From an uncultured Tateyamaria sp. (GTDB lineage: Bacteria > Pseudomonadota > Alphaproteobacteria > Rhodobacterales > Rhodobacteraceae): a DNA stretch of 64,000 nt. Below, piece by piece: positions 8,493-16,696 of the stretch. The stretch lies in contig NZ_CANLAG010000008.1 in the NCBI RefSeq assembly GCF_947488715.1, positions 62,001-126,000 of the forward strand, written 5' to 3'. The notes under the pieces were generated by a model that did not search any database, was not told where the DNA came from, and saw only the letters and a list, made by a program, of their open reading frames with translations. Each line of letters starts with the position of its first letter. Position 1 is the first letter of the stretch. A program made the position numbers and the translations under genes.

Positions 8493-8521
8493 TTCAAATG
8501 AGAACAAAAAGTGAATATAAT
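8493..8521 (+). promoter_or_regulatory. dnaE2 promoter with LexA-type SOS box
   Basis: A near-consensus promoter: -35 TTCAAA (8493-8498), 17-bp spacer, -10 TATAAT (8516-8521). GAAC-N7-GAAT at 8502-8516 sits between the hexamers and matches the alphaproteobacterial LexA box (GAAC-N7-GAAC, equivalent to GTTC-N7-GTTC) at 7 of 8 fixed positions. A GTTC-N6-GAAC dyad (8492-8505) overlaps it. Predicted transcription starts near 8528, which excludes a GTG at 8524 as the dnaE2 start. Confidence 0.7.
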
Positions 8522-8553
8522 GGGTGCCTGCCATCACCGAATCTGCGTGTCCC

Positions 8554-11526
8554 ATGTTCACCGAACTGTCGATCACATCGAATTTTACCTTTCTGACGGG
8601 GGCGTCGCACCCTGAGGACTATGTGAACAGGGCCGCGCTTTTGGGCATGGAGGCGCTGGCGATTGCGGATGACAATTCTGTTGCGGGGATTGTGCGGGCG
8701 CACACGCAGGCCCGCGTCATCGCCCGCGCGGTCAAGGAACGGGCCGCGTTCGACGCGCTTCATGGTCTGATTGGGCCGCCACGCCCTGATCATATTTCTG
8801 CCCCGCCGCGTGCATCGGTGACTGTGACACCGCGGCTGATCCCCGCTGCGCGTCTGGTGTTTACGGATGCGCCGCCGATCACGGTGCTGCCGGAAAACCG
8901 CGCGGGCTGGCGCAGCCTGTGCCGCATCCTCTCGGCGGGGCGGTTGCGGGCGGACAAGGGCCACTGCGATATCCAGCTGCGCGACCTTGAGGCGTTTTCC
9001 GACGGGCTTCACCTGCTCCTCTGGCCACATGCGCAAACGGTGCAGGGCGGCGCGGGCGATTGGGTGCAAACGGCGGGACGGCTGACGCGCCGCTTTGCGG
9101 GAAACATCCATGTGCTGATGGTGCCGCACTATGATGGCCGTGACACCGCGCGCTTTGACCGGATCACCGACCAGGCGCAGCGCCTTGGCTTGCCCACGCT
9201 GGCCTCGGCCGGGCCGCGGATGCACCACGGTTCGCGCCGCAAGCTGGCCGATGTGGTCACCGCCATCCGCATGAAATGCCGGGTCGACGCGCTGGGCCGT
9301 GCCGCGCTGAGCAATGGCGAGGGGCGGCTGCGCGGAGAGGCCGAGATGCTGCGCCTGTTTGCCGGGCACGAGGCGGCGGTGCACCGGGCGGGCGCGCTGG
9401 CTCAACGTCTGACGTTCTCTCTGGACCAGCTGCGCTATGAATACCCATCCGAGATCACCGACAACGAGACCCCCGGCCAACGGCTTGAGCGGTTGGCCTA
9501 TGCCGGGCTCAAATGGCGCTATCCCTCCGGCGCGCCCGAAAAGGCGCAGACGCTGCTACGCCACGAACTCACCCTGATCGCCAAGCTGAAATACGAGCCC
9601 TATTTCCTGACCGTCCGCGACATCGTCCATTTCGCGCGCAGCCGGGGCATCCTGTGTCAGGGGCGCGGGTCGGCGGCCAATTCGGTGGTGTGCTACTGCC
9701 TCGGCGTCACGTCCGTTTCGCCCGAGATGGGCACCATGGTGTTCGAGCGTTTCGTGTCCGAGGCGCGGGACGAACCGCCCGACATCGACGTGGATTTCGA
9801 ACATGAACGCCGTGAGGAAGTGATCCAGCACATCTATCAGACCTATGGCCGCCACCGCGCGGGCCTGTGTGCGACCGTGGTGCATTACCGGGGCAAGCGT
9901 GCGATCCGCGAGGTGGGCCGCGCCATGGGCCTGACCGAAGACACGATTTCGGCCCTCAGTTCGCAACTCTGGGGTTTCTTTTCCACCAAGGGGCTGGAGG
10001 CCGAGCGCATGGCTGAGATCGGCCTCGATTTCCGCGACCGCCGCCTGCGCCAAACCATCGAACTGGTGCATGAGATCAACGGCTTTCCCCGACACCTCAG
10101 CCAACATGTGGGCGGGTTCATCATCACCGAGGGGCGTCTGGACGAGTTGGTGCCCATCGAAAACGCCACGATGGAGGACCGCACCGTCATCTGCTGGGAC
10201 AAGGACGACATCGACAGTCTGGGCATCCTCAAGGTCGATGTGCTGTCCCTTGGGATGCTGACTTGTATCCGCAAGGCGTTTGACCTGCTGCGGATGCACC
10301 ACCAGCAGGACTATACCCTCGCCACCCTGCCGCCCGAGGACCCGCGCGTGTACGATATGCTGTGCGCCGCCGACAGTATCGGGGTGTTTCAGGTGGAAAG
10401 CCGGGCGCAGATGAATTTCCTGCCCCGGATGCGGCCGCGCAACTTTTATGATCTGGTGATCGAGGTCGCCATCATCCGCCCCGGCCCCATTCAGGGCGAT
10501 ATGGTCCACCCCTATATCCGCCGCCGGAACGGAGAGGAGGAGGTGAGCTTTCCCTCGGACGAGTTGGGTCAGGTGCTGGGCAAGACGCTGGGCGTGCCGC
10601 TGTTTCAGGAACAGGCGATGCAGATCGCCATTGTGGGCGCTGGGTTCACGCCGGACCAAGCGGACCGGCTGCGCAGGTCGCTGGCCACGTTCAAAAAGCA
10701 TGGCAGCGTCAGCGAATTTCGCGCGCTGTTCCTCAGGGGGATGCGCAGGAACGGGTATGCGGATGATTTTGCCGAGCGGTGTTTCAGCCAGATCGAGGGC
10801 TTTGGCAGCTATGGATTTCCCGAAAGCCACGCGGCGAGCTTTGCGCTGCTGGTCTATGCGTCAAGCTGGATCAAGTGTCACTATCCGGGCATCTTTGCCT
10901 GTGCGCTGCTCAATTCGCAGCCCATGGGGTTTTACGCCCCCGCCCAGATCGTGCGGGATGCGCGTGAACATGGGGTCGAGGTGCGGCCCATCTGTGTGAA
11001 CGCGAGCTTTTGGGACAATGCGATGGAACCCGATGGGCGGGGCGGTCTGGCCCTGCGGCTGGGGTTCCGGCAGATCAAGGGGTTGAGCGAGGAGGACGCC
11101 AGTTGGCTGACCGCCGCGCGGGGCAACGGGTATCAATCCGTGCAGGACATCTGGCGACGCGCGGGTCTGGCCCCTGGCATCATCGTGCGGCTGGCAGAGG
11201 CGGATGCCTTTGCCAGCGCGGGCATCACCCGCCGCGAAGCGCTCTGGGAGGCCAAGGCGATTGCGCCCGGTCCCGTGCTGCCCCTGTTTGCGACCGATCT
11301 GGATGGTGAGGTCGTGGATGAGCCCACCGCGTTGTTGCCCGAGATGACCCTGGGCGAGCAGGTGGTGGAGGATTACGTGTCGACCCGCCTGACGTTGCGG
11401 GCGCATCCCGTGGGCCTGTTGCGTCACATCCTGACCCCCGGCGCCGCCCCGGTCGAGGTCATGCCCACATCGGAACAGGCCCCCGACCTGTCCAAGATCA
11501 GTTTCACCCGCGGCAACCCCGATTGA
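8554..11526 (+). CDS. dnaE2: Error-prone DNA polymerase DnaE2, lacking the C-terminal OB domain
   Basis: A 990-residue C-family polymerase of the DnaE2/ImuC type, used with ImuA and ImuB in damage-induced translesion synthesis. The PHP domain begins FTELSITSNFTFLTGASHPE; the catalytic PDIDVDFEHERRE aspartates and GRGSAANSVVCYCLG loop are intact, as is ESHAASFALLVYASSWIKCH. The protein ends soon after LRAHPVGLLRHIL, where family members normally continue for about 100 residues with an OB-fold domain. The ATG at 8554 is chosen because it matches the family N-terminus and lies downstream of the predicted transcript start. imuA and imuB are not adjacent; the next gene is a YqfO-like protein 12 bp on. 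Confidence 0.92.
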   Translation: MFTELSITSNFTFLTGASHPEDYVNRAALLGMEALAIADDNSVAGIVRAHTQARVIARAVKERAAFDALHGLIGPPRPDHISAPPRASVTVTPRLIPAARLVFTDAPPITVLPENRAGWRSLCRILSAGRLRADKGHCDIQLRDLEAFSDGLHLLLWPHAQTVQGGAGDWVQTAGRLTRRFAGNIHVLMVPHYDGRDTARFDRITDQAQRLGLPTLASAGPRMHHGSRRKLADVVTAIRMKCRVDALGRAALSNGEGRLRGEAEMLRLFAGHEAAVHRAGALAQRLTFSLDQLRYEYPSEITDNETPGQRLERLAYAGLKWRYPSGAPEKAQTLLRHELTLIAKLKYEPYFLTVRDIVHFARSRGILCQGRGSAANSVVCYCLGVTSVSPEMGTMVFERFVSEARDEPPDIDVDFEHERREEVIQHIYQTYGRHRAGLCATVVHYRGKRAIREVGRAMGLTEDTISALSSQLWGFFSTKGLEAERMAEIGLDFRDRRLRQTIELVHEINGFPRHLSQHVGGFIITEGRLDELVPIENATMEDRTVICWDKDDIDSLGILKVDVLSLGMLTCIRKAFDLLRMHHQQDYTLATLPPEDPRVYDMLCAADSIGVFQVESRAQMNFLPRMRPRNFYDLVIEVAIIRPGPIQGDMVHPYIRRRNGEEEVSFPSDELGQVLGKTLGVPLFQEQAMQIAIVGAGFTPDQADRLRRSLATFKKHGSVSEFRALFLRGMRRNGYADDFAERCFSQIEGFGSYGFPESHAASFALLVYASSWIKCHYPGIFACALLNSQPMGFYAPAQIVRDAREHGVEVRPICVNASFWDNAMEPDGRGGLALRLGFRQIKGLSEEDASWLTAARGNGYQSVQDIWRRAGLAPGIIVRLAEADAFASAGITRREALWEAKAIAPGPVLPLFATDLDGEVVDEPTALLPEMTLGEQVVEDYVSTRLTLRAHPVGLLRHILTPGAAPVEVMPTSEQAPDLSKISFTRGNPD

Positions 11527-11538
11527 GAGGCGCAGACC

Positions 11539-11997
11539 ATGACCACACTTGCCAATTACAAGGCCAGATCGGGGCGGTTCGTCCCGGTCTGGACGCTGGA
11601 GATCCAGACCCTGCCCGAGGACACCGATCGCATTCTGGATGCGGTGATGGCGGTGCATCCGCTGGGCTACGGCCGCTATCAGCGCAATGCCAGCATTTCC
11701 GCCGTGGGGTGCGAAACGACACAGCCAGAGGCCGGGTCGACCACCACCACCCATGTGCCGGGGTTCGCGGCGGGCAGCACCGAGACCTATCCCATGGTGG
11801 AGCTGAAGATTTCGGTCGAGCGGGACGTGGATGTGCTGGGCCGGGTGATGGACGCCATTCTGGCGGTGCACCACTATGAGGAACCGGTGATTTTCCTGCG
11901 CGAGGATTGGGCGAGCCGCGCGGCCTATGATCCGAACCGCGACAACCCGCATCGGTGGTGGAACAATGGGCGCGGTCTGCCGGACCGGATCGCGTGA
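11539..11997 (+). CDS. Stand-alone YqfO/NIF3-insert-like (CutA-related) domain protein
   Basis: A 152-residue protein. The pattern VHPLGYGRYQRNASIS, then SAVGCETTQPEAGS, then a second half with VMDAILAVHHYEEPVIF, resembles the CutA/PII-like domain inserted in YqfO (NIF3/GTP cyclohydrolase-I type 2 family), whose hallmark is G-x-GR-x-Y followed by an H-Y/P-YEEP motif. Here the domain occurs without the NIF3 halves. The repeated layout (two similar halves) is consistent with the PII-like fold. The function is unknown. It begins 12 bp after dnaE2, with GAGGCGCAGACC as a weak ribosome site, and may be co-transcribed with it. Confidence 0.55.
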   Translation: MTTLANYKARSGRFVPVWTLEIQTLPEDTDRILDAVMAVHPLGYGRYQRNASISAVGCETTQPEAGSTTTTHVPGFAAGSTETYPMVELKISVERDVDVLGRVMDAILAVHHYEEPVIFLREDWASRAAYDPNRDNPHRWWNNGRGLPDRIA

Positions 11998-12489
11998 TCA
12001 GCCCGGTGGGTCGAACCGCTGTTGCAGGGTAAAGGCGTCAGGCCCCGGCCCGTCCCTGCGCAGCATCTGCATTTTGTCCCACGCCGCCTCGAGCGACACG
12101 CGGGTGCCGCGCGGGGCCCACCACATCACCATGGTCGGCCCCTCGGACCTGTCGACCCAGTCGCGCAGCGTCTTCATCCCGTCGCGGTGCAGCGGTTCGC
12201 GGTAGGTAAAGCGGTGCATCGCCGCCAGATCGCGCCAGCCCGCCATGGTGAGAATGTGGATGTTGTCCTCGGTCCGGTCGGATCTGTGGCCGATGATCCC
12301 GTTTGTGTCGGTATAGCTGCCATCGGGCATCCGCGCGCCGTGGTTGTGCCACAGCAGGTCGTCATCGGCGCGGGCCTGCGCAAAGACCAGCGGCAGCTGG
12401 GCAAAGAAGTACTGTGCATTCGGGTGGTCGATGCTGAACGCACCCACGGGGCGGACGACGTTCAGGTGCACCAGCATGTGTTCGCTCAT
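11998..12489 (-). CDS. DUF3291 domain-containing protein
   Basis: A 163-residue protein of the DUF3291 family, starting MSEHMLVHLNVVRPVGAFS. Family landmarks include IHILTMAGWRDLAAMHRFTY, HRDGMKTLRDWVDR and GPTMVMWWAPRGTRVSLEAA, a ferredoxin-like alpha/beta-barrel related to antibiotic-biosynthesis monooxygenase folds. No activity is established. The start at 12489 is favoured over the frame from 12555 since the conserved block begins within the first ten residues. Its stop codon directly abuts the stop of the convergent YqfO-like gene with no space for a terminator. Confidence 0.85.
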   Translation of the reverse strand: MSEHMLVHLNVVRPVGAFSIDHPNAQYFFAQLPLVFAQARADDDLLWHNHGARMPDGSYTDTNGIIGHRSDRTEDNIHILTMAGWRDLAAMHRFTYREPLHRDGMKTLRDWVDRSEGPTMVMWWAPRGTRVSLEAAWDKMQMLRRDGPGPDAFTLQQRFDPPG

Positions 12490-12612
12490 TCCGTGACCCC
12501 TTTTGCTGCGGATCAGAGTAAACCGTTGCGCGCATGGGGCAAGGCTGCTTCCCATGGTGGCGGCTGCGGGTTAGAACGCAGGACCACTGCGCATTCCAAA
12601 GGTATTCGTTCC

Positions 12613-14127
12613 ATGTCACCTCCGCCCAAACCCGTTGTTCTGTGTATCCTTGACGGCTGGGGTTTGCGCGAAGAGAGCGAAGGCAACGCGCCTGCACTGG
12701 CGCGGACGCCCAATGTGGACCGGATCATGGAGACGTGCCCGAACGCCACCCTGATCACCCATGGGCCGGATGTGGGTCTGCCGCGCGGGCAGATGGGCAA
12801 TTCCGAGGTGGGGCATACGAATATTGGCGCGGGCCGCGTGGTGGCGATGGATCTGGGACAGATTGATCTGGCCATCGAGGACGGCAGTTTCTTTCACAAC
12901 GCGCAGTTGGTTGCATGGATTGCAGCGATCAAAGAGGCTGGGGGCCGCGCGCATCTGATGGGTGTGGTGTCGGATGGTGGGGTGCATGGCCACATCAGCC
13001 ACATGATCGCAGCGGCCAAGGCCTGTGTGGATGCGGGCCTGGAGGTGTTGATCCATGCCGTGACGGACGGGCGGGACGTGGCGCCGAAATCGGCGCTGGG
13101 ATATCTTGAGACGCTGAATGCCGCGCTGCCTGTGGGCGCGCGGATCGTGACGCTGACGGGGCGGTATTTCGCGCTGGACCGGGACAACCGGTGGGACCGG
13201 GTGGAAACGGCGTTTCGCGCCATGGTGCAGGCGGACGGGCCGGTGGCGGAAACGGCCAAGGCCGCCGTCGACGCCGCCTATGCCGCGGACAAGACGGACG
13301 AGTTCATCCCGGCCACGGTCATGGACGGCTATAAGGGGGCCAAGGATGGCGACGGGGTGTTCTGTCTGAACTTCCGGGCCGACCGCGCGCGCGAGATCAT
13401 GGCGGCGCTGGGCGATCCGGGCTTTGACGGGTTTGAAGCTGGCAAGCGGCCCGATTGGGCGGGGGTCATGGGCATGGCCGACTATTCGGAGGCGCACAAA
13501 GCCTACATGACCACCGTGTACCCCAAACCCGAGATCGTGAACACGTTGGGGGCCTGGGTGGCACAGGCCGGGTTGCGGCAGTTCCGGCTGGCCGAGACTG
13601 AGAAGTACCCGCATGTGACATTCTTTCTGAACGGTGGCGAGGAAACGCCCGAGGCGGGCGAGGACCGCGCCATGCCCAAATCGCCGAGCGTGGCCACCTA
13701 TGACCTGCAACCCGAGATGTCGTCGGTCGAGGTCACGGACCGGTTTATCGCGGCGATCGAGGATGGCTATGACCTGATCGTGGTGAATTATGCGAACCCG
13801 GATATGGTGGGCCATACCGGCGATCTGGACGCCGCGATTGCCGCCTGCGAGGCGGTGGATACGGGCCTTGGCCGGGTGCTGCCCGCGCTGGAGGCGGCGG
13901 GGGGTGCCATGATCCTGACGGCGGATCACGGCAATTGCGAAGTGATGATCGACCCCGACACCGGCGCGCCCCACACCGCGCATACGACGAACCTTGTCCC
14001 CGTCGCGCTGATCGGCGCGGGGGGTGAGATCAACAGCGGGCGCTTGGCTGATCTGGCGCCCACAGTGTTGCAGTTGATGGGTTTGGACCAACCCGAAGAG
14101 ATGACAGGGCAGAGCCTGATTGCATGA
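12613..14127 (+). CDS. gpmI: 2,3-bisphosphoglycerate-independent phosphoglycerate mutase
   Basis: A 504-residue cofactor-independent phosphoglycerate mutase that interconverts 3- and 2-phosphoglycerate in glycolysis using two manganese ions. VVLCILDGWGLREES carries the first metal aspartate; MGNSEVGHTNIGAGRVV holds the phosphorylated serine; VSDGGVHGHISHMIA, NFRADRAREI, NPDMVGHTGDL and LTADHGNCEVM supply the other active-site residues. All are intact and the length is normal for the family. The ATG at 12613 begins MSPPPKPVVLCILDGWG. The next gene, envC, overlaps by four bases. The gpmI-envC-ctpA order is the usual one in Alphaproteobacteria. Confidence 0.98.
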   Translation: MSPPPKPVVLCILDGWGLREESEGNAPALARTPNVDRIMETCPNATLITHGPDVGLPRGQMGNSEVGHTNIGAGRVVAMDLGQIDLAIEDGSFFHNAQLVAWIAAIKEAGGRAHLMGVVSDGGVHGHISHMIAAAKACVDAGLEVLIHAVTDGRDVAPKSALGYLETLNAALPVGARIVTLTGRYFALDRDNRWDRVETAFRAMVQADGPVAETAKAAVDAAYAADKTDEFIPATVMDGYKGAKDGDGVFCLNFRADRAREIMAALGDPGFDGFEAGKRPDWAGVMGMADYSEAHKAYMTTVYPKPEIVNTLGAWVAQAGLRQFRLAETEKYPHVTFFLNGGEETPEAGEDRAMPKSPSVATYDLQPEMSSVEVTDRFIAAIEDGYDLIVVNYANPDMVGHTGDLDAAIAACEAVDTGLGRVLPALEAAGGAMILTADHGNCEVMIDPDTGAPHTAHTTNLVPVALIGAGGEINSGRLADLAPTVLQLMGLDQPEEMTGQSLIA

Positions 14128-15260
14128 GGTATCTCGCGGCCCTTGCCCTTTTCTGCCTGTGGACGCTGCAAGCCACAGCCCAAGAGGATGCAGGCGCGCT
14201 GGCACGTGATGCGGGCGCTCAGTTGGGTGCGGCGGCGATCCAGTTGCAAGAGGCCGACAGCGCGCGGGACAGGGTGCGCGCACTGACCAGAACGGTGCAG
14301 GCCTATGAGGCCGGGCTGTCCGCGATGCGCGCCGGGTTGCGCCGTGCGGCGATCCGCGAGGCGCAGTTGCGGGGGCAATTGTCGGCGCGCGATGCCGAGA
14401 TTGCGCAACTGCTGGCCGTGCTTCAGACCATTGCGCCGGGTCAGACGCCCACGGCGTTCCTGCACCCTGATGGGCCAAACGGGACGGCACGTGCGGGCAT
14501 GTTGCTGGCCGAATTGACCCCGGCCCTGAACCAGCGGGCGGACCGGTTGCGCCGTGATCTGGCCGACGTCGAGACACTGCGCCAGCTTCAGGAACAGGCC
14601 GCACAGCAGTTGCAGACCGGACTGGCCGAGGTGCAGACCGCACGGTCAGCCCTGAACCAGGCCATGGCGGAACGCACGGACCTGCCCCGGCGGTTCACCG
14701 AGGACCCGGTGCGCACCGCGATCCTGATTGCATCGTCCGAAACGCTGGATGCCTTTTCCAGCGGTCTGTCCAGCATCACATCTGACGACGTCGGGTGGGC
14801 ACCGCCAAGCCTGGATGAACAGATTGGTGCCCTGCCCATGCCCGCCCGTGGTCTGATCCTGCGTCAGGCGGGTGAGCCGGACGCAGCGGGCATCACCCGT
14901 CCCGGCATCCTGCTGGCGACGCGCCCCGGTGCGCTTGTCACCGCGCCCACGGCGGCGACGTTGCGTTATGTGGGGCCGCTGCTCGATTTCGGCACCGTCA
15001 CGATTCTGGAGCCGCGACCCGGGACGCTGTTTGTGCTGGCGGGCATGGGCGTGACCTATGGACAGGCGGGTCAGATCATCGCTGCGGGCACGCCTTTGGG
15101 CCTGATGGGTGGGCTGCCGGGTCAAAGTAACGAGAGCGCCCTTTCAACAGGTGGTGAAGGGGGTGGCGCTGGGGCTTCGGAAACGCTCTATATAGAAGTA
15201 AGACAGGATAACGTGCCATTGGACCCGCTTACGTGGTTCAGCACCGAACAGGATGGATAG
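14124..15260 (+). CDS. envC: EnvC-family murein hydrolase activator
   Basis: A 378-residue periplasmic protein. A signal peptide (MRYLAALALFCLWTLQATAQ) is followed by a long coiled coil at about residues 30-190 with repeated heptads (RRAAIREAQLRGQL, ADVETLRQLQEQAAQQLQTG). The C-terminal part is a LytM/peptidase M23-like domain (GALVTAPTAATLRYVGPLLD, VTILEPRPGTLFVLAGMG, ETLYIEVRQDNVPLDPLTW). No HxxxD zinc ligands are visible, so it is likely a non-catalytic activator of amidases at the septum, as in EnvC. It is translationally coupled to gpmI by ATGA and lies 6 bp before ctpA. Confidence 0.9.
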   Translation: MRYLAALALFCLWTLQATAQEDAGALARDAGAQLGAAAIQLQEADSARDRVRALTRTVQAYEAGLSAMRAGLRRAAIREAQLRGQLSARDAEIAQLLAVLQTIAPGQTPTAFLHPDGPNGTARAGMLLAELTPALNQRADRLRRDLADVETLRQLQEQAAQQLQTGLAEVQTARSALNQAMAERTDLPRRFTEDPVRTAILIASSETLDAFSSGLSSITSDDVGWAPPSLDEQIGALPMPARGLILRQAGEPDAAGITRPGILLATRPGALVTAPTAATLRYVGPLLDFGTVTILEPRPGTLFVLAGMGVTYGQAGQIIAAGTPLGLMGGLPGQSNESALSTGGEGGGAGASETLYIEVRQDNVPLDPLTWFSTEQDG

Positions 15261-15266
15261 ACAGAA

Positions 15267-16604
15267 ATGAAAAAATTCGTCATGGCCGCGGTTGGCGGTA
15301 CCGTTGCGGGTGTCATTGCGACCACCCAGATTGCGGGGCCGCTGCTGGCACAGGAAAGCGCCAACAACGCGAGCGTCTACGAGCAGCTTGATCTGTTTGG
15401 CGATATCTTTGAGCGGATCCGCAACCAGTACGTCGAAGAAGTCGAGGCCGGAGAGCTGATTGAGGCAGCCATCGACGGGATGCTGACATCGCTTGACCCG
15501 CATTCCAGCTATTTGTCGCCTGACGACGCGGCAGCGATGCAGGTGCAGACGCGCGGCGAATTTGGCGGTCTGGGTATCGAGGTCACGCAGGAAGAAGGCT
15601 TTATCAAAGTGGTGTCGCCGATCGACAGCACACCTGCCGCAGAGGCGGGGATCGAGGCGGGCGACTTCATCACCCATGTGGATGGCGAGTCGATGCTGGG
15701 ATACACGCTGGATGCGGCGGTTGAGCGGATGCGCGGGCCGGTTGGGTCCGAGATCATCATCACCGTGGTGCGCGAAGGCGAGACGGAGCCCTTCGATGTG
15801 TCGATCATCCGTGACACCATTGAATTGCAGGCCGTGCGCAGCCGCAGCGAAGGTGAGACGGTTGTGTTGCGGGTGACGACATTCAACGACAAGACCACGC
15901 CCAACCTTGTGTCCAAGCTGGAAGAAGAGGTGGAGAAGCTGGGCGGCATGGACAATGTCGACGGCTTTGTTCTTGATCTGCGCAACAACCCCGGCGGTTT
16001 GCTGACACAGGCGATCCGGGTGTCGGATGCGTTCCTGGAAGAGGGCGAGATCGTGTCCACCCGTGGCCGCAATCCCGAAGACGGCGACCGGTTCAACGCG
16101 AAGCCCGGCGATCTGGCGCAGGGCAAACCGATTGTCGTTTTGATCAACGGTGGGTCTGCCTCGGCCTCAGAGATTGTGGCGGGTGCGTTGCAGGACCATC
16201 GCCGCGCCATCGTTGTGGGCACCAAGAGTTTCGGCAAGGGGTCGGTCCAGACGGTCATGCCGCTGCGCGGTGAGGGGGCTATGCGCCTGACCACTGCGCG
16301 GTATTACACGCCGTCGGGTCGGTCGATCCAGGCGCTGGGCGTGAGCCCGGACATCGTGGTGGAACAGCCGCGTCGCCGTCCTGATGCCGAAGAGGACGAG
16401 CCTGCAAGCGCCGTGGGCCAGCGGTCCGAAGCGGATCTGCGCGGCAGCCTGAACAACGACTCGCTGAGCGAAGACGAAATCCGTCAGATCGAGGAAGACC
16501 GTGCCAAGGCCGAAGCCGCAGCCGAGCTGCGCGAAGAGGATTACCAGTTGGCCTATGCCATCGACATCCTCAAGGGTCTGAACGCGCTGGGTCCAACCGA
16601 GTAA
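15267..16604 (+). CDS. ctpA: Carboxy-terminal processing peptidase, S41 family
   Basis: A 445-residue periplasmic serine protease. A signal sequence (MKKFVMAAVGGTVAGVIATT) leads to a PDZ domain at about residues 85-170 (GEFGGLGIEVTQEEGFIKVV, AAEAGIEAGDFITHVDG) and a tail-specific protease core. The catalytic Ser-Lys dyad is present: GGSASASEIVAGAL and GTKSFGKGSVQTVMPL. Such proteases trim periplasmic proteins and control cell-wall hydrolases, which fits the adjacent envC. The C-terminal 80 residues are charged and rich in Glu and Asp. Two hairpins follow the stop codon, closing the gpmI-envC-ctpA operon. Confidence 0.96.
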   Translation: MKKFVMAAVGGTVAGVIATTQIAGPLLAQESANNASVYEQLDLFGDIFERIRNQYVEEVEAGELIEAAIDGMLTSLDPHSSYLSPDDAAAMQVQTRGEFGGLGIEVTQEEGFIKVVSPIDSTPAAEAGIEAGDFITHVDGESMLGYTLDAAVERMRGPVGSEIIITVVREGETEPFDVSIIRDTIELQAVRSRSEGETVVLRVTTFNDKTTPNLVSKLEEEVEKLGGMDNVDGFVLDLRNNPGGLLTQAIRVSDAFLEEGEIVSTRGRNPEDGDRFNAKPGDLAQGKPIVVLINGGSASASEIVAGALQDHRRAIVVGTKSFGKGSVQTVMPLRGEGAMRLTTARYYTPSGRSIQALGVSPDIVVEQPRRRPDAEEDEPASAVGQRSEADLRGSLNNDSLSEDEIRQIEEDRAKAEAAAELREEDYQLAYAIDILKGLNALGPTE

Positions 16605-16618
16605 GCATCTAAGGTAGC

Positions 16619-16639
16619 GGTGCGCCGTGAAGGCGCACC
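16619..16639 (+). terminator. Hairpin after ctpA (GGTGCGCC/GGCGCACC)
   Basis: A perfect 8-bp stem (16619-16626 with 16632-16639) around a 5-base loop, 15 bases after the ctpA stop. The same GGTGCGC/GCGCACC design recurs at 48487-48507 after another convergent gene pair. No strong T-run follows, so it may work with the next hairpin. Confidence 0.6.
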
Positions 16640-16650
16640 CTAAGAGTTTC

Positions 16651-16681
16651 AAGGCCAGCCGTCGCGAGACGCGCTGGCCTT
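16651..16681. terminator. Probable bidirectional terminator between ctpA and ghrB-like gene
   Basis: A 9-bp stem AAGGCCAGC (16651-16659) with GCTGGCCTT (16673-16681) and an inner GTC/GAC pairing, followed by TGATGTTTG on the plus strand and TTGAAACTCTT on the minus strand. It sits between two convergent operons and could end both. Confidence 0.7.
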
Positions 16682-16696
16682 GATGTTTGTGGGGCT

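Noticed and set aside
8524-8553. GTG at 8524 as start of dnaE2
   Set aside because: It would lie 3 bases downstream of the predicted -10 box, at or before the transcription start, and the family N-terminus begins at the ATG at 8554.
9556-10830. A 424-codon minus-strand frame inside dnaE2
   Set aside because: Antisense of conserved polymerase motifs; no independent support.
12022-12612. N-terminal extension of the gpmI frame
   Set aside because: It overlaps the DUF3291 gene on the other strand and has no similarity to phosphoglycerate mutase, which starts normally at 12613.
12616-14643. A 675-codon open frame on the minus strand opposite gpmI/envC
   Set aside because: It runs antisense through two certain genes, is rich in R, H and P, and has no motif; a composition artefact.
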